Source of the DNA: Gammaproteobacteria bacterium
Lineage (GTDB): Bacteria; Pseudomonadota; Gammaproteobacteria; Enterobacterales; Kangiellaceae
DNA: 50,431 nt
Reading direction: 5' to 3'
Assembly (NCBI GenBank): GCA_013373545.1
Contig: JABXHQ010000037.1
Coordinates: 1 to 50,431, forward strand
Shown: one piece after another, positions 1 through 9,053 of the stretch
How positions within the stretch are numbered: the first letter of the stretch is position 1
Layout: each line of letters begins with the position of its first letter
Position numbers and translations under genes: made by a program
The notes under the pieces: generated by a model
Told to the model about the DNA's origin: nothing
What the model saw: the letters and a program-made list of their open reading frames with translations, nothing else
Databases searched by the model: none

Positions 1-1
1 A

Positions 2-166
2 ACCTCTAGTTTCGGACAAATACGATCGGGGGCACTGGAAACTTCGAATGTGGATTTAACCTCTGAGTTAGTTAACTTAATTACGGCGCAACGTAATTTC
101 CAGGCCAATGCGCGAACCATTGAAACGAATAATCAGATCACACAGACGATTATTCAGATTCGGTAA
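2..166 (+). CDS. flgE: Flagellar hook protein FlgE, C-terminal fragment
   Basis: Frame 2 is open from the left edge to TAA at 164-166 and encodes the last 54 residues of a rod/hook-family protein. It contains the family C-terminal signature: GALETSNVDLTSEL, then a heptad-like helix with ITAQRNFQANARTI. This helix pairs with the N-terminal helix to build the D0 core of axial proteins. The place directly before flgF and the hook-type ending make FlgE the best call over FlgD or FlgC. The start lies outside the window. A 38-nt gap separates it from flgF, and I see no terminator there. Confidence 0.85.
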   Translation, partial: TSSFGQIRSGALETSNVDLTSELVNLITAQRNFQANARTIETNNQITQTIIQIR

Positions 167-204
167 TTTTTAATACGAGTTAGCTTTGAGTGATGGTGTA
201 AGTT

Positions 205-945
205 ATGGACAAAATGGTTTATTTAGCAATGTCGGGCGCCAAAGAAAATATGCTCGCACAAGCGAAAACAGCGAATAACTTGGCTAATGCCAATACGGTT
301 GGTTTTCGTGCTGACTTACACCAAGCTCGAGCCATGCAAGCGTTCGGCGATGGTCATCCGAGTCGTGTTTTTTCTTTAACTGAACGTCCTGGCTATCGCT
401 TCGATAGTGGTTCAATCATGACAACCGGAAACGATTTTGACGTTGCGGTAGAAGGGAATGGATGGATTGCTGTGCAAGGTGAAAACGGTGCTGAGTCATA
501 CACACGCCGTGGCGACTTAAAGATTAGTCCGAATGGGTTACTGCAAAATGGCGCTGGTCATTTGATTTTAGGAAACGGTGGACCAATTGCGATTCCACCG
601 TTTGACAAAATTGAGATTGGCAATGATGGAACCATTACTATTCGTCCGCAAGGTGCTCCAGCGACGGAGAACTTGGTAATTGACCGCATCAAGTTGGTTA
701 GCCCTAATAATGCCGATCTAATGAAAAATGCTGAAGGTTTATTTACTCGCAAAGATAACGGTATTGAACCACCGAATGCAGAGGTCACTATGGTGACCAA
801 AGCACTCGAGGCAAGCAATGTTAATGCGGTTGAGGAAATGATCAATATGATTAGTTTGTCGCGTCAATTTGAAATGCAAATCAAGATGATGAAGACCGCT
901 GAGGAAACTGATCAGGCGGCAGAACAACTTGCACGAATATCATAA
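205..945 (+). CDS. flgF: Flagellar proximal rod protein FlgF
   Basis: FlgF (246 aa) is one of the proximal rod subunits, secreted by the flagellar export apparatus and assembled in the periplasm. It has the axial-protein N-terminal motif NNLANANTVGFRADL near residue 25, the middle segment with FDVAVEGNGWIAVQ, and the C-terminal helix LEASNVNAVEEMINMISLSRQFE. Length is normal for the family. The start codon has only a weak Shine-Dalgarno, so translation may be coupled to flgE. It is followed 27 nt later by flgG in the usual flgFGHIJ order. Confidence 0.95.
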   Translation: MDKMVYLAMSGAKENMLAQAKTANNLANANTVGFRADLHQARAMQAFGDGHPSRVFSLTERPGYRFDSGSIMTTGNDFDVAVEGNGWIAVQGENGAESYTRRGDLKISPNGLLQNGAGHLILGNGGPIAIPPFDKIEIGNDGTITIRPQGAPATENLVIDRIKLVSPNNADLMKNAEGLFTRKDNGIEPPNAEVTMVTKALEASNVNAVEEMINMISLSRQFEMQIKMMKTAEETDQAAEQLARIS

Positions 946-972
946 ACCAAATTTAATTAATGGGAGTGAGGT

Positions 973-1761
973 ATGCACCCGGCACTTTGGATAAGTAAAA
1001 CCGGATTGGACGCACAGTCGACAGACTTACAAGTGACGTCAAACAATCTCGCCAATGCGAGTACTATCGGTTACAAAAAAAGTCGAGCGATCTTTGAAGA
1101 TCTTTTCTACCAAACCGTACGCGCTCCTGGCAGCCAGTCTTCGCAGAATACTGAATTGCCTTCAGGGCTAATGTTAGGAACTGGGGTTAAGACTGTCGCT
1201 ACCCAAAAAGATTTTACTCAAGGCTCTTTTCAGCTAACTCAAAACCAATTGGATATGGCGATTGAGGGGCCTGGATTCTTTCAAATTTTAATGCCAGATG
1301 GACAAACTGCTTATACGCGGGCTGGTAATTTTGCATTGGATGACACCGGACAAATAGTCACTTCGGGCTCCGGCTATGTTTTGCAACCTGGCCTTACGGT
1401 TCCGCAAGACGCCCTTAGTGTTGATATAGCACTGGATGGGAATGTTACGGTTCGTGTGCCAAACAATGCAGCTCCGGTCAATATTGGACAAATTCAAACG
1501 GCAAACTTTATAAATACGGCAGGCTTGCAGCCGATAGGACAAAATTTATTTTTAGAAACCGGTGCGAGCGGCGCGCCAATTGTCGGTAATCCATCGGAAA
1601 ATGGTTTGGGTAATATACGCGGCGGTCAATTGGAGTCATCAAACGTTTCGGTGGTTGAAGAGTTAATTGGTTTAATCGAAACGCAACGCGCATATGAAAT
1701 CAACGCGAAAGTTATTAGCGGCGTCGATCAAATGCTGCAGTACGTAAACCAAACGTTATAG
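973..1761 (+). CDS. flgG: Flagellar distal rod protein FlgG
   Basis: FlgG (262 aa) forms the distal rod that crosses the periplasm inside the P and L rings. The N-terminus MHPALWISKTGLDAQ, then NNLANASTIGYKKSRA, and the C-terminus LESSNVSVVEELIGLIETQRAYEINAKVI are hallmark FlgG sequences. Length matches the usual 260-262 aa. A good Shine-Dalgarno (GGAGTGAGG) sits just before the ATG. It lies in the flgF-flgL operon. Confidence 0.97.
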   Translation: MHPALWISKTGLDAQSTDLQVTSNNLANASTIGYKKSRAIFEDLFYQTVRAPGSQSSQNTELPSGLMLGTGVKTVATQKDFTQGSFQLTQNQLDMAIEGPGFFQILMPDGQTAYTRAGNFALDDTGQIVTSGSGYVLQPGLTVPQDALSVDIALDGNVTVRVPNNAAPVNIGQIQTANFINTAGLQPIGQNLFLETGASGAPIVGNPSENGLGNIRGGQLESSNVSVVEELIGLIETQRAYEINAKVISGVDQMLQYVNQTL

Positions 1762-1779
1762 TTTAAGAGGTATTGGCTA

Positions 1780-2466
1780 ATGTTGACTTCACGCTTTTTG
1801 CTCATCGGTTCTGCTAGTTGGTTGTTGACCGCTTGCCAGTCTTTTGTGCCTCCGGCTCCTGATGATCCTTACTTTGCGCCAAAAGTTCCTGAACAGCCTG
1901 CTAAGCAGCAACTGTCAGGCGGTTCGTTATTCTCGACCAGTAACGAAATGCTGTTATATGAGGACAAGAAAGCCAACCAAGTGGGCGATATTATTACTAT
2001 TGAATTGACGGAAGTGACCGACGCAACTAAAAAAGCCGATACCAAAACTAAAAAAGAAAGCGATGTAAGTGTCGACAACCCTCTGATTGCTGGCCGAAAT
2101 TATGTGTTTAATTCAGGTCAAGCCAGTTTTGAATCGGAAATTGGTATGGAAAACGAGTTCCGTGGTGAGTCGGAGTCTAAGCAAAGCAATAAGCTCAATG
2201 GCACGATTTCGGTAACCGTACAAAGTGTGTTACCGAATGGGAATTTGGTCGTGCGTGGAGAAAAATGGATAACCCTTAATCAAGGTGATGAGTTCATCCG
2301 AGTTTCTGGAATTTTACGCCCGCAAGATATTACTGCGGAAAATACTGCGCTATCGTCACGTTTAGCTAACGCCCGAATACAGTATTCAGGTAAAGGAGCG
2401 TTGGCCGACTCGAATACCCAAGGTTGGTTGGCACGATTCTTTAATAGTAGTTGGTGGCCGTTTTAA
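1780..2466 (+). CDS. flgH: Flagellar L-ring lipoprotein FlgH
   Basis: FlgH (228 aa) forms the outer-membrane L ring bushing around the rod. The N-terminus has a lipoprotein signal with lipobox LTAC; the lipidated cysteine is C19. The body has the FlgH core pattern: [12 protein letters not shown], then [20 protein letters not shown] near residue 145, and [10 protein letters not shown] near residue 185. It lies 18 nt after flgG and 16 nt before flgI. Confidence 0.97.
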   Translation: MLTSRFLLIGSASWLLTACQSFVPPAPDDPYFAPKVPEQPAKQQLSGGSLFSTSNEMLLYEDKKANQVGDIITIELTEVTDATKKADTKTKKESDVSVDNPLIAGRNYVFNSGQASFESEIGMENEFRGESESKQSNKLNGTISVTVQSVLPNGNLVVRGEKWITLNQGDEFIRVSGILRPQDITAENTALSSRLANARIQYSGKGALADSNTQGWLARFFNSSWWPF

Positions 2467-2482
2467 TAAATCGAGAATCATT

Positions 2483-3577
2483 ATGAAACTAATCACTTAC
2501 ATTGCCATGCTCCTAAGTATCTTAATTTCGACCGCCGCCAGTGCCGAAAGAATTAAAGATATCGCGTCGATTCAAGGGGTTAGAAGCAATCACTTGGTAG
2601 GGTATGGCTTAGTGGTAGGTCTCGATGGAACCGGCGAGCAAACCGCTTATACCGCGCAAGCATTCAAAACCATGTTGAGTCGATTCGGCATAACTTTGCC
2701 GCAAGGTCTCACTCCAAAGCTGAAAAATGTTGCCGCTGTTGCCGTTCATGCTGAATTACCCCCATTTGCTAAGCCAGGACAAAACATTGATATTACGGTA
2801 TCTAGTTTGGGTAATGCTAAAAGCCTGCGTGGTGGTGCACTGCTATTAACGCCGTTAAAAGCGGTTGATGGTCAAATTTATGCACTTGCGCAAGGGAATT
2901 TAGTGGTGGGTGGATTTGGCGCAGAAGGTAAAGACGGTTCGAAGGTTACGGTGAATATTCCAACCGCTGGGCGCATTCCTAATGGTGCTACTGTCGAAAG
3001 ATTAGTCGCCAACAGTTTTGCAGAAGGCGATCATTTTGTATTTAACTTAAATAATCCCGACTTCACCACAGCGCGTCGTTTAGCTAAGTCAATTAACGAT
3101 TTTGTTGGGCCTAACACCGCCAAGCCACTCGATGCGGCTTCAATTCAAGTAAGTGCGCCGCGTGATCCATCCCATCGTGTTGCCTTTTTATCAGCGCTGG
3201 AAAATGTTGAAGTGACACCGGCTGATGCTCAATCAAAAATTATCATTAATTCAAGAACTGGCACTATCGTGGTTGGCAAAAATGTGCGCTTAAAAGAAGC
3301 GGCGGTTGCTCACGGATCACTAGTAGTGTCGATCAATGAAAACCAACAAGTGAGTCAGCCAAATGCTTTTGCTGGTGGTCAAACTGAAGTTACCGAGCAG
3401 TCGCAAGTTGATTTAACCCAGCAAGAAGCGAAAATGTTTCGGTTTAATCCAGGCGTTTCATTAGATGAGTTAGTGCGAGCCGTAAATGCGGTAGGGGCGG
3501 CTCCTGGTGATTTAATGGCAATCCTCGAGGCGCTTAAGCAGGCTGGAGCCATCCAAGGTGAATTGGTTGTCATCTAG
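2483..3577 (+). CDS. flgI: Flagellar P-ring protein FlgI
   Basis: FlgI (364 aa) is the periplasmic P-ring protein around the rod. It starts with a Sec signal peptide that ends at about ASA-E, residues 1-22. The mature part opens with [21 protein letters not shown], typical of FlgI, and keeps the [10 protein letters not shown] motif and the C-terminal segment ending IQGELVVI. Length is normal. Its stop is followed after 9 nt by flgJ. Confidence 0.97.
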   Translation: MKLITYIAMLLSILISTAASAERIKDIASIQGVRSNHLVGYGLVVGLDGTGEQTAYTAQAFKTMLSRFGITLPQGLTPKLKNVAAVAVHAELPPFAKPGQNIDITVSSLGNAKSLRGGALLLTPLKAVDGQIYALAQGNLVVGGFGAEGKDGSKVTVNIPTAGRIPNGATVERLVANSFAEGDHFVFNLNNPDFTTARRLAKSINDFVGPNTAKPLDAASIQVSAPRDPSHRVAFLSALENVEVTPADAQSKIIINSRTGTIVVGKNVRLKEAAVAHGSLVVSINENQQVSQPNAFAGGQTEVTEQSQVDLTQQEAKMFRFNPGVSLDELVRAVNAVGAAPGDLMAILEALKQAGAIQGELVVI

Positions 3578-3586
3578 GAGTCGTTG

Positions 3587-4621
3587 ATGGAAACTAAGTC
3601 GGCTAATTATTTCGATCTCGATAGCCTCAATCAATATCGCGATTCTGCCAAAACCGATCAACGCGAAACATTGCGTGCAGCGGTCAAAGAGTTCGAAGCT
3701 TACTTTTTAAATTTGATGCTCAAGAATATGCGTTCAGCGAACGAAGTGCTCGGTGGTGAGCATGCGCTGACGAGTAATGATGTGAGTTTTTACAATGAAA
3801 TGCACGACCAGCAACTCGCTTTGGAATTGTCTCGTTCGAGTAAGTTTGGAATTGGAGACATTTTATTTCGTCAGCTTGCTCAAAGCTTACCGCAAGATGC
3901 TGCCGAGAAAGCTGATAAAATAAGCGAGCCAGCCAGTTTACCGCAACGCTCGGTAAACTCCAGTAAGTCTAGCGCAGCAACGCCGGTGAACGATAATAAC
4001 GCTTCACAGTTTGCGCCGTTTGCGAGTCAAATTAATCTAAATGTAAATTTTGGACCGGCTGCAACGGTTGATTCATTGCGCCGAGCTTCACCCGAGATAA
4101 ACCAGACAACGAATACTGCACCTTCTCAAACGGAAGCAAAGCTCAATCGCTCAAATAAACAAGCGTTTATCGAATCGATCAAGCCTTACGCGATTCAAGC
4201 GGCTGAAAAAATTGGCGTACATCCAGGTGTGTTGATTGCTCAAGCCGCCTTAGAAACAGGGTGGGGCAAGTTTATGAGTCGAACCGAAGCTGGAAACGAG
4301 TCCAATAATTTATTTGGCATTAAAGCGACTTCGAGTTGGCAAGGGGATAGCGTGCGCTCCTCCACTATTGAGTTTGAAAATGGTATTCCACAAAAAGTCA
4401 TGCAAAAGTTTCGCTCGTATACCAACCTTGAGCAAAGCTTCGCTGACTATGTTGACCTTATAACCGGTAATCCACGATATCAAGAAGCGGTTAATCAGAG
4501 TCATGATCCGAAAAGTTACCTTAACCACATTCAACAAGGCGGTTACGCAACTGACCCTCAGTATGCCGATAAGATCCATGGTATTTTTATCCGCGAGTCT
4601 TTGTTTCAATTAACAGATTAA
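3587..4621 (+). CDS. flgJ: Bifunctional FlgJ: rod-binding scaffold plus peptidoglycan hydrolase
   Basis: FlgJ (344 aa) helps rod assembly and opens a hole in peptidoglycan. Residues 25-100 are the rod-binding domain (AVKEFEAYFLNLMLKNMR). A low-complexity Ser/Ala/Asn-rich linker follows to about residue 180. The C-terminal half is a GH73-type glucosaminidase with AQAALETGWGK, putative catalytic Glu E223. I start at ATG 3587, six nt after AGGAG, rather than the in-frame TTG at 3584. The dual-domain form is the one known in many gamma- and betaproteobacteria. Confidence 0.95.
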   Translation: METKSANYFDLDSLNQYRDSAKTDQRETLRAAVKEFEAYFLNLMLKNMRSANEVLGGEHALTSNDVSFYNEMHDQQLALELSRSSKFGIGDILFRQLAQSLPQDAAEKADKISEPASLPQRSVNSSKSSAATPVNDNNASQFAPFASQINLNVNFGPAATVDSLRRASPEINQTTNTAPSQTEAKLNRSNKQAFIESIKPYAIQAAEKIGVHPGVLIAQAALETGWGKFMSRTEAGNESNNLFGIKATSSWQGDSVRSSTIEFENGIPQKVMQKFRSYTNLEQSFADYVDLITGNPRYQEAVNQSHDPKSYLNHIQQGGYATDPQYADKIHGIFIRESLFQLTD

Positions 4622-4640
4622 TAGGCATGTAGTTTGCATT
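4622..4640 (+). promoter_or_regulatory. Sigma-54 type promoter for flgKL
   Basis: AGGCATGTAGTTTGCA has GG at 4624-4625, exactly 10 nt, then GC at 4636-4637. This is the -24/-12 spacing, with TTTGCA close to consensus. It sits in the 57-nt gap before flgK and predicts a start near 4649. It fits FleQ/FleR control of hook-filament junction genes, but expression from the upstream flg operon is also possible. Confidence 0.55.
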
Positions 4641-4678
4641 GTTTATCTAACTTATCACCTGCATAGGAAATGTAAATT

Positions 4679-6664
4679 ATGTCGGGTAACTTTTTAGATG
4701 TTGGCGTGTCGGGTCTGTTATCAACCCAAGCCGCCATTAATACTGTTTCGCATAATATTGCCAACGCGAATACTGAAGGCTACAGCCGTCAAGTTACGCA
4801 AATCGATACACGTACACCGCAGTTTTTAGGTGGCAATTATATCGGCTCCGGTTCCGAGCTAGATGCTATTAAACGCATCTTCGACGTATCCACTGCGCTT
4901 GAATTACAGGCGAATTTAGCGTCATTAAGCGAACTCGATGTGTATTTAGAACAAGCCTCGCGTGTGGACAATTTGGTTGCTGATAGCTCAACCAGTTTAA
5001 CTGAAGGTATCCAAGCTTTTTTTGCTGCGGTTCAAACCGTTGCGGATAACCCATCGTCAAGTTCTGCGCGGCAGGTTCTGTTGAGTCAAGCTAATTTGTT
5101 AGCCGGGCGTTTTGAAACATTGTACAAACAACTCGATGCACAAACCCGCTCCATCAATGTCGGCATTGAATCGTCAGCGGAAGAGATTACCGCTTTGGGG
5201 AAAAGTATTGCCGATCTAAATGTGAAGATTGCCGCTGCCACCGGTGGTGGCTTAGGTGATCCTAATGACTTGTTAGATCAGCGCGATCGCTATATTAACG
5301 AGTTGGCTGAGTTGGTTGATATTAAAACAATTAATCAAGATGATGGTACCATCAGTGTTTTCGTGGGTAGTGGCCAAGCTTTGGTGATTGGGGCTACCTC
5401 TAATACTATTGTCGCGCAACCGAAAACCAATGATCCTAGAAATTACGAAGTTTATATTTCCAGTGGTGTCGGTACGGTACCAATTTCAGACTCCATTTCC
5501 GGCGGTAAATTGGGTGGCTATTTAAGGGTTCGAGACGAGATTATCGAGCCTGCTTATAATGTTATTGGACGAGTCGCACTGGCCATGACGGATACCCTAA
5601 ACCAGCAACAACAACTGGGTATTGATTTGAACAATCAATTGGGTAGTTTGATGTTTACCGATATAAACGATGTAACGGTGATGGGGCAACGAGCGATCAG
5701 TGACTCAAATAATACTGGCAACGCATCGATTCAAGTTCAAATTGACGATGTTAATGCGCTTTCGGATGCTAACTATGAGTTGCGTTTTCAAGGCGGTAAT
5801 TACGTTTTAACCAATACCAGTAATAATCAAACAGTACTAACTTTTCCGCCTCCTGGCGCGACACCGGCAACAATAGCCGTTGCATCAGAAGGTTTTAGCA
5901 TTATTGTTGATAGTGGCGCAGCCGTTAATGGTGATCGATTTGCTATTTTGCCAACGCGCAATGGCTCACTTGATATGAACGTGGCGTTAACTAATCCCAA
6001 TCAGATTGCGGCTGCATCTCCAGTGAAAGCAGAAGCTAATGTCGCAAATCTTGGGTCAACCGTGGTAACGGGCGTTTCGGTGACTGATACGACAACCGCG
6101 CAGTTTACTAATGTGCCACAAAACCTTGATCCTCCACTGATTTTTGAGTTTACTTCAGCGACCACATTTAATGTTCTCGATGCTAACACGAACGCAGTGA
6201 TAACTGGTCCCGTGGCTGGATTTGTTCCTAATCAAGATAATAATATGATGGCTTTAGCGGGATTAAATTACGGCTATGAAATTACCGTCAATGGACAGCC
6301 GCAAACCGGCGATACTGTCGATGTGAGTTATAATTTAAATGGTTTTGGTGATAATCGGAATATGTTGTTGATGGCTGATTTACAGCAACAAAATACCATG
6401 GACAATAGCAGTTCAAACTATCAGCAAGCATTTGCTCGATTAGTCAGTGATGTGGGAACTCGTACCCAAGAAGCTCAAATTAATCGAGCGGCTGCAGACA
6501 GTTTAGTCAATCAAACTCGAGCTCGACGTGAATCAATTTCTGGGGTTAACTTAGATGAAGAAGCGGCTAAATTAATTAAGTTTGAGCAAGCGTATCAAGC
6601 GTCGGCGCAAATTATTCAGGTCGCGCGCACGATTTTTCAAACCATTATTGACTCAACGCGGTAA
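4679..6664 (+). CDS. flgK: Hook-filament junction protein FlgK (HAP1)
   Basis: FlgK (661 aa) is the first hook-filament junction protein. The N-terminus has the axial motif SHNIANANTEGYSRQ and the C-terminus has the coiled segment SGVNLDEEAAKLIKFEQAYQASAQII. The protein is longer than the enteric FlgK (about 550 aa). The extra length lies in the surface-exposed middle (about residues 330-560), which varies between species. An AGGAAA sequence upstream serves as a loose Shine-Dalgarno. flgL follows 5 nt after the stop, so the two are co-translated. Confidence 0.97.
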   Translation: MSGNFLDVGVSGLLSTQAAINTVSHNIANANTEGYSRQVTQIDTRTPQFLGGNYIGSGSELDAIKRIFDVSTALELQANLASLSELDVYLEQASRVDNLVADSSTSLTEGIQAFFAAVQTVADNPSSSSARQVLLSQANLLAGRFETLYKQLDAQTRSINVGIESSAEEITALGKSIADLNVKIAAATGGGLGDPNDLLDQRDRYINELAELVDIKTINQDDGTISVFVGSGQALVIGATSNTIVAQPKTNDPRNYEVYISSGVGTVPISDSISGGKLGGYLRVRDEIIEPAYNVIGRVALAMTDTLNQQQQLGIDLNNQLGSLMFTDINDVTVMGQRAISDSNNTGNASIQVQIDDVNALSDANYELRFQGGNYVLTNTSNNQTVLTFPPPGATPATIAVASEGFSIIVDSGAAVNGDRFAILPTRNGSLDMNVALTNPNQIAAASPVKAEANVANLGSTVVTGVSVTDTTTAQFTNVPQNLDPPLIFEFTSATTFNVLDANTNAVITGPVAGFVPNQDNNMMALAGLNYGYEITVNGQPQTGDTVDVSYNLNGFGDNRNMLLMADLQQQNTMDNSSSNYQQAFARLVSDVGTRTQEAQINRAAADSLVNQTRARRESISGVNLDEEAAKLIKFEQAYQASAQIIQVARTIFQTIIDSTR

Positions 6665-6669
6665 CGGCT

Positions 6670-7866
6670 ATGCGTATATCAACTAATCAGCTTAATATGT
6701 CAGGACTGCGAGAGATCCTCAATCGACAGGCTGAACTTGCCGATCTGCAGTTAAGAATGGCCACGCAAAAGCGATTTTTAACGCCAGCTGATGATCCTGT
6801 TGCAGCCACCAGTGTGCTTAACCTAGACACTGATATTGCATTGTTAGAGCAATATAATCGTAATGCAGATTTGGCCCAGTCGAGTAATGAATTAGAAGAG
6901 TCGTTACTCTCCAGTGTTACTACGATTAATTTTCGAATTAAGGAGTTGTTCGTTAGTCTTGGTGATGGTGCTTATCAAGCCGAAGATATCAATGCTATCC
7001 GGATTGAGTTAGAACAACGTCGTGATGAATTAGTTGGAATTGCCAACTCACGAAGTGCGTCGGGTGATTACATTTTCTCTGGCTTTCAGACTCAAACCAA
7101 ACCATTCACCGAGGACGCTGCAGGAAATATTATTTATAACGGCGATCAGGGACAACGCAGTCTGCGCGTAAGCAGTGGGTTATTAGTACCGATTTCTGAT
7201 TCGGGTTTTGATGTTTTTATTAATAGTTTCAATGGCAATGGAAGAATAATTACTGGATCGAATGCAGCGAACACAGGAAGCGGCATTATCGAACCGACCG
7301 ATACTGGGCTAGCCAATATCGTCGATACCTATGAAATTCAATTCACCAGTGATACGACTTATGACATCGTCAATACAACGACAGCAACGGTGATTCAATC
7401 GGGGACCTTTACCGATGGCAGTGAAATTAGTTTCGCTGGGGTTTCCGTAAAGTTAACGGGTACGCCGTTAAATGGTGATGTGTTCACGGTTAGTCCTGCT
7501 CAGCGGCAAGATATTTTTTCGACCATCGATAACGTTATTAGTGCCATTGATAATTATGTTGATACCGAAGCAGGGCGTGCTCAGTTTCGAAATGTTATGA
7601 TTGCGATGGATGATTCCTTTGAAAATAACATGACCACTGTTGACAATGTACGCAGTGATATCGGAACACGGTTAAACTCGATTGATCAAGAACGCGAAAC
7701 CAACCTCGGGCTCATTTTGTCGCAGAAACAAACGCTCTCAAAACTTCAGGATCTCGATATTGTCGAAGCGGCCAGTGAGTTATCGCGGCAGACGACTGTT
7801 TTAGAGGCCGCTCAATCATCCTTTGTTCGAGTACAGAACTTAAGTATCTTTCGCTTTTTAAACTAA
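6670..7866 (+). CDS. flgL: Hook-filament junction protein FlgL (HAP3)
   Basis: FlgL (398 aa) is the second junction protein, between FlgK and the filament. It begins MRISTNQLNMSGLREILNRQ and has LRMATQKRFLTPADDPVAA, typical FlgL/flagellin-like sequence. The C-terminal helix includes LDIVEAASELSRQTTVLEAAQ. Its last 9 nt overlap the end of the convergent GNAT gene (stop at 7858), so there is no terminator space between the two transcription units. Confidence 0.96.
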   Translation: MRISTNQLNMSGLREILNRQAELADLQLRMATQKRFLTPADDPVAATSVLNLDTDIALLEQYNRNADLAQSSNELEESLLSSVTTINFRIKELFVSLGDGAYQAEDINAIRIELEQRRDELVGIANSRSASGDYIFSGFQTQTKPFTEDAAGNIIYNGDQGQRSLRVSSGLLVPISDSGFDVFINSFNGNGRIITGSNAANTGSGIIEPTDTGLANIVDTYEIQFTSDTTYDIVNTTTATVIQSGTFTDGSEISFAGVSVKLTGTPLNGDVFTVSPAQRQDIFSTIDNVISAIDNYVDTEAGRAQFRNVMIAMDDSFENNMTTVDNVRSDIGTRLNSIDQERETNLGLILSQKQTLSKLQDLDIVEAASELSRQTTVLEAAQSSFVRVQNLSIFRFLN

Positions 7867-8352
7867 TGACTTTCGCCGCGTAATCGATAGCTTGGCAAAG
7901 CCTTTGGCTTGCCAAAATTGATTGGCGCTATCATTGGTGACGGTGTGCTGACACTCAATGGCATTAATTCCATTTTCAATCAATACATTTTCAAAACTAT
8001 CGAGTAGCTGCGTTGCGATACCTGACGTGCGAAAATTGGGTTCAACCCAAAGTATTGAAACTTTACCGATAAGTGGGTTCATTACAATGCCTTCTCCACT
8101 TAATGCAATTTCCCCAATTAAGCAGCCACTAGGTGTGCCGCTTGATTGACTGATGAGTATAAGGGCATTTGGGTTTTCCATTAACCCATTCAACCATTGG
8201 GTTAAATTTTCTTGTACTTTAGGATGTAATTCTGGTACTTGTTCTGTCTCGTGCTGTTGTAACTGCAAGATGGACGTAACAAGAAAATCAATATGACTAG
8301 GGGTTGCCAGTTCTACCTCTGTCGCTTGCGATTGTTCAGCGATGATCGGCAT
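7858..8352 (-). CDS. GNAT-family N-acetyltransferase at the end of the fliDST operon
   Basis: This 164-aa protein has a GNAT fold. Motif A is ILWVEPNFRTSGIATQLLDSF, with the acetyl-CoA pyrophosphate-binding pattern R108-x-x-G111-x-A113. The C-terminal motif is ANQFWQAKGFAKL. The acceptor cannot be read from sequence. The start overlaps the end of the fliT-like gene by 17 nt, so it is translationally coupled to the filament chaperones. That suggests a filament-related acceptor such as flagellin, a flagellin glycan precursor or a chaperone. A housekeeping amine acetyltransferase that was captured by the operon cannot be excluded. Confidence 0.85.
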   Translation of the reverse strand: MPIIAEQSQATEVELATPSHIDFLVTSILQLQQHETEQVPELHPKVQENLTQWLNGLMENPNALILISQSSGTPSGCLIGEIALSGEGIVMNPLIGKVSILWVEPNFRTSGIATQLLDSFENVLIENGINAIECQHTVTNDSANQFWQAKGFAKLSITRRKSLV

Positions 8353-8647
8353 AGGCTTTAGCGGCCTTGAATGAAGAGCGAAGGTCCAAACCTTGTTGAG
8401 TGGCTTTTGCTCTTAGTTGCAGAATTTTTTGTGCTTGATCGTCAACTTGTTGTTGAATGGCGAGTAGTTGATCACCAACCTCTGAAAACGCGGTCTCAGC
8501 AGTGAGCTCTTGAAAGAATTTCTGGAGTAAGCTATCGCGACGATCGGATAATGTTTGTACTGCTGACCAATCTTGCTCAGCAATTAATGGGTCGATCGCT
8601 TCGCCAAGCTGTTGTATCGATAATAATGCCTGAGTCGTGTCAATCAT
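8336..8647 (-). CDS. fliT: FliT-like flagellar chaperone
   Basis: A small (103 aa), acidic, almost wholly helical protein directly after fliS. FliT chaperones are about 100-120 aa four-helix proteins that bind FliD and the export ATPase, and sequence conservation is poor, so position is the main evidence. The helix with DWSAVQTLSDRRDSLLQKFF resembles the FliT family N-terminal half. Start ATG overlaps the fliS stop in an ATGA arrangement. It could instead be a non-orthologous small chaperone in the same role. Confidence 0.7.
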   Translation of the reverse strand: MIDTTQALLSIQQLGEAIDPLIAEQDWSAVQTLSDRRDSLLQKFFQELTAETAFSEVGDQLLAIQQQVDDQAQKILQLRAKATQQGLDLRSSFKAAKAYADHR

Positions 8648-9039
8648 ACCGTCGCTTCTGCTTGCTCTTTAATGCCGTCCCATCCCGCTTTTATTTCAGA
8701 CAAAACATTTAAAACTTTATCGAGTTCATCGGTAGAGTTTTGAATGTTAGCAATAGCCAATTGAGCGGTACAATAGTCATACAATTCATTCAGCGTATTG
8801 GCAATTTCGCCGCCTTTTTCCTTATCAAGACTGCCTTGCAGTCCACCAATGATTGAGATTGCCCAACTAATATGCTCGCCTTTTTCGGCCACCATATTTT
8901 TATTGATAAAATATTTGCTGCGATTGACTTTCTCAATAGCGCCTTCGAGTAGCATTTGGATCAGCCGGTGCGGCGATGCCGTCTCAACATCGGTCGCAGT
9001 ACCCAATTTTTTGTATGCTAATGCACCTGTTACGCCCAT
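8644..9039 (-). CDS. fliS: Flagellin export chaperone FliS
   Basis: FliS (131 aa) binds the disordered flagellin C-terminus in the cytoplasm, prevents premature polymerisation and delivers it to the export gate. The sequence shows the family pattern: ALAYKKLGTATDVETASPHRLIQMLLEGAI near the N-terminus and LNELYDYCTAQLAIAN near residue 85. It lies 14 nt after fliD on the same strand and overlaps fliT by 4 nt. Confidence 0.96.
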   Translation of the reverse strand: MGVTGALAYKKLGTATDVETASPHRLIQMLLEGAIEKVNRSKYFINKNMVAEKGEHISWAISIIGGLQGSLDKEKGGEIANTLNELYDYCTAQLAIANIQNSTDELDKVLNVLSEIKAGWDGIKEQAEATV

Positions 9040-9053
9040 AGTTTTAAATCCTA

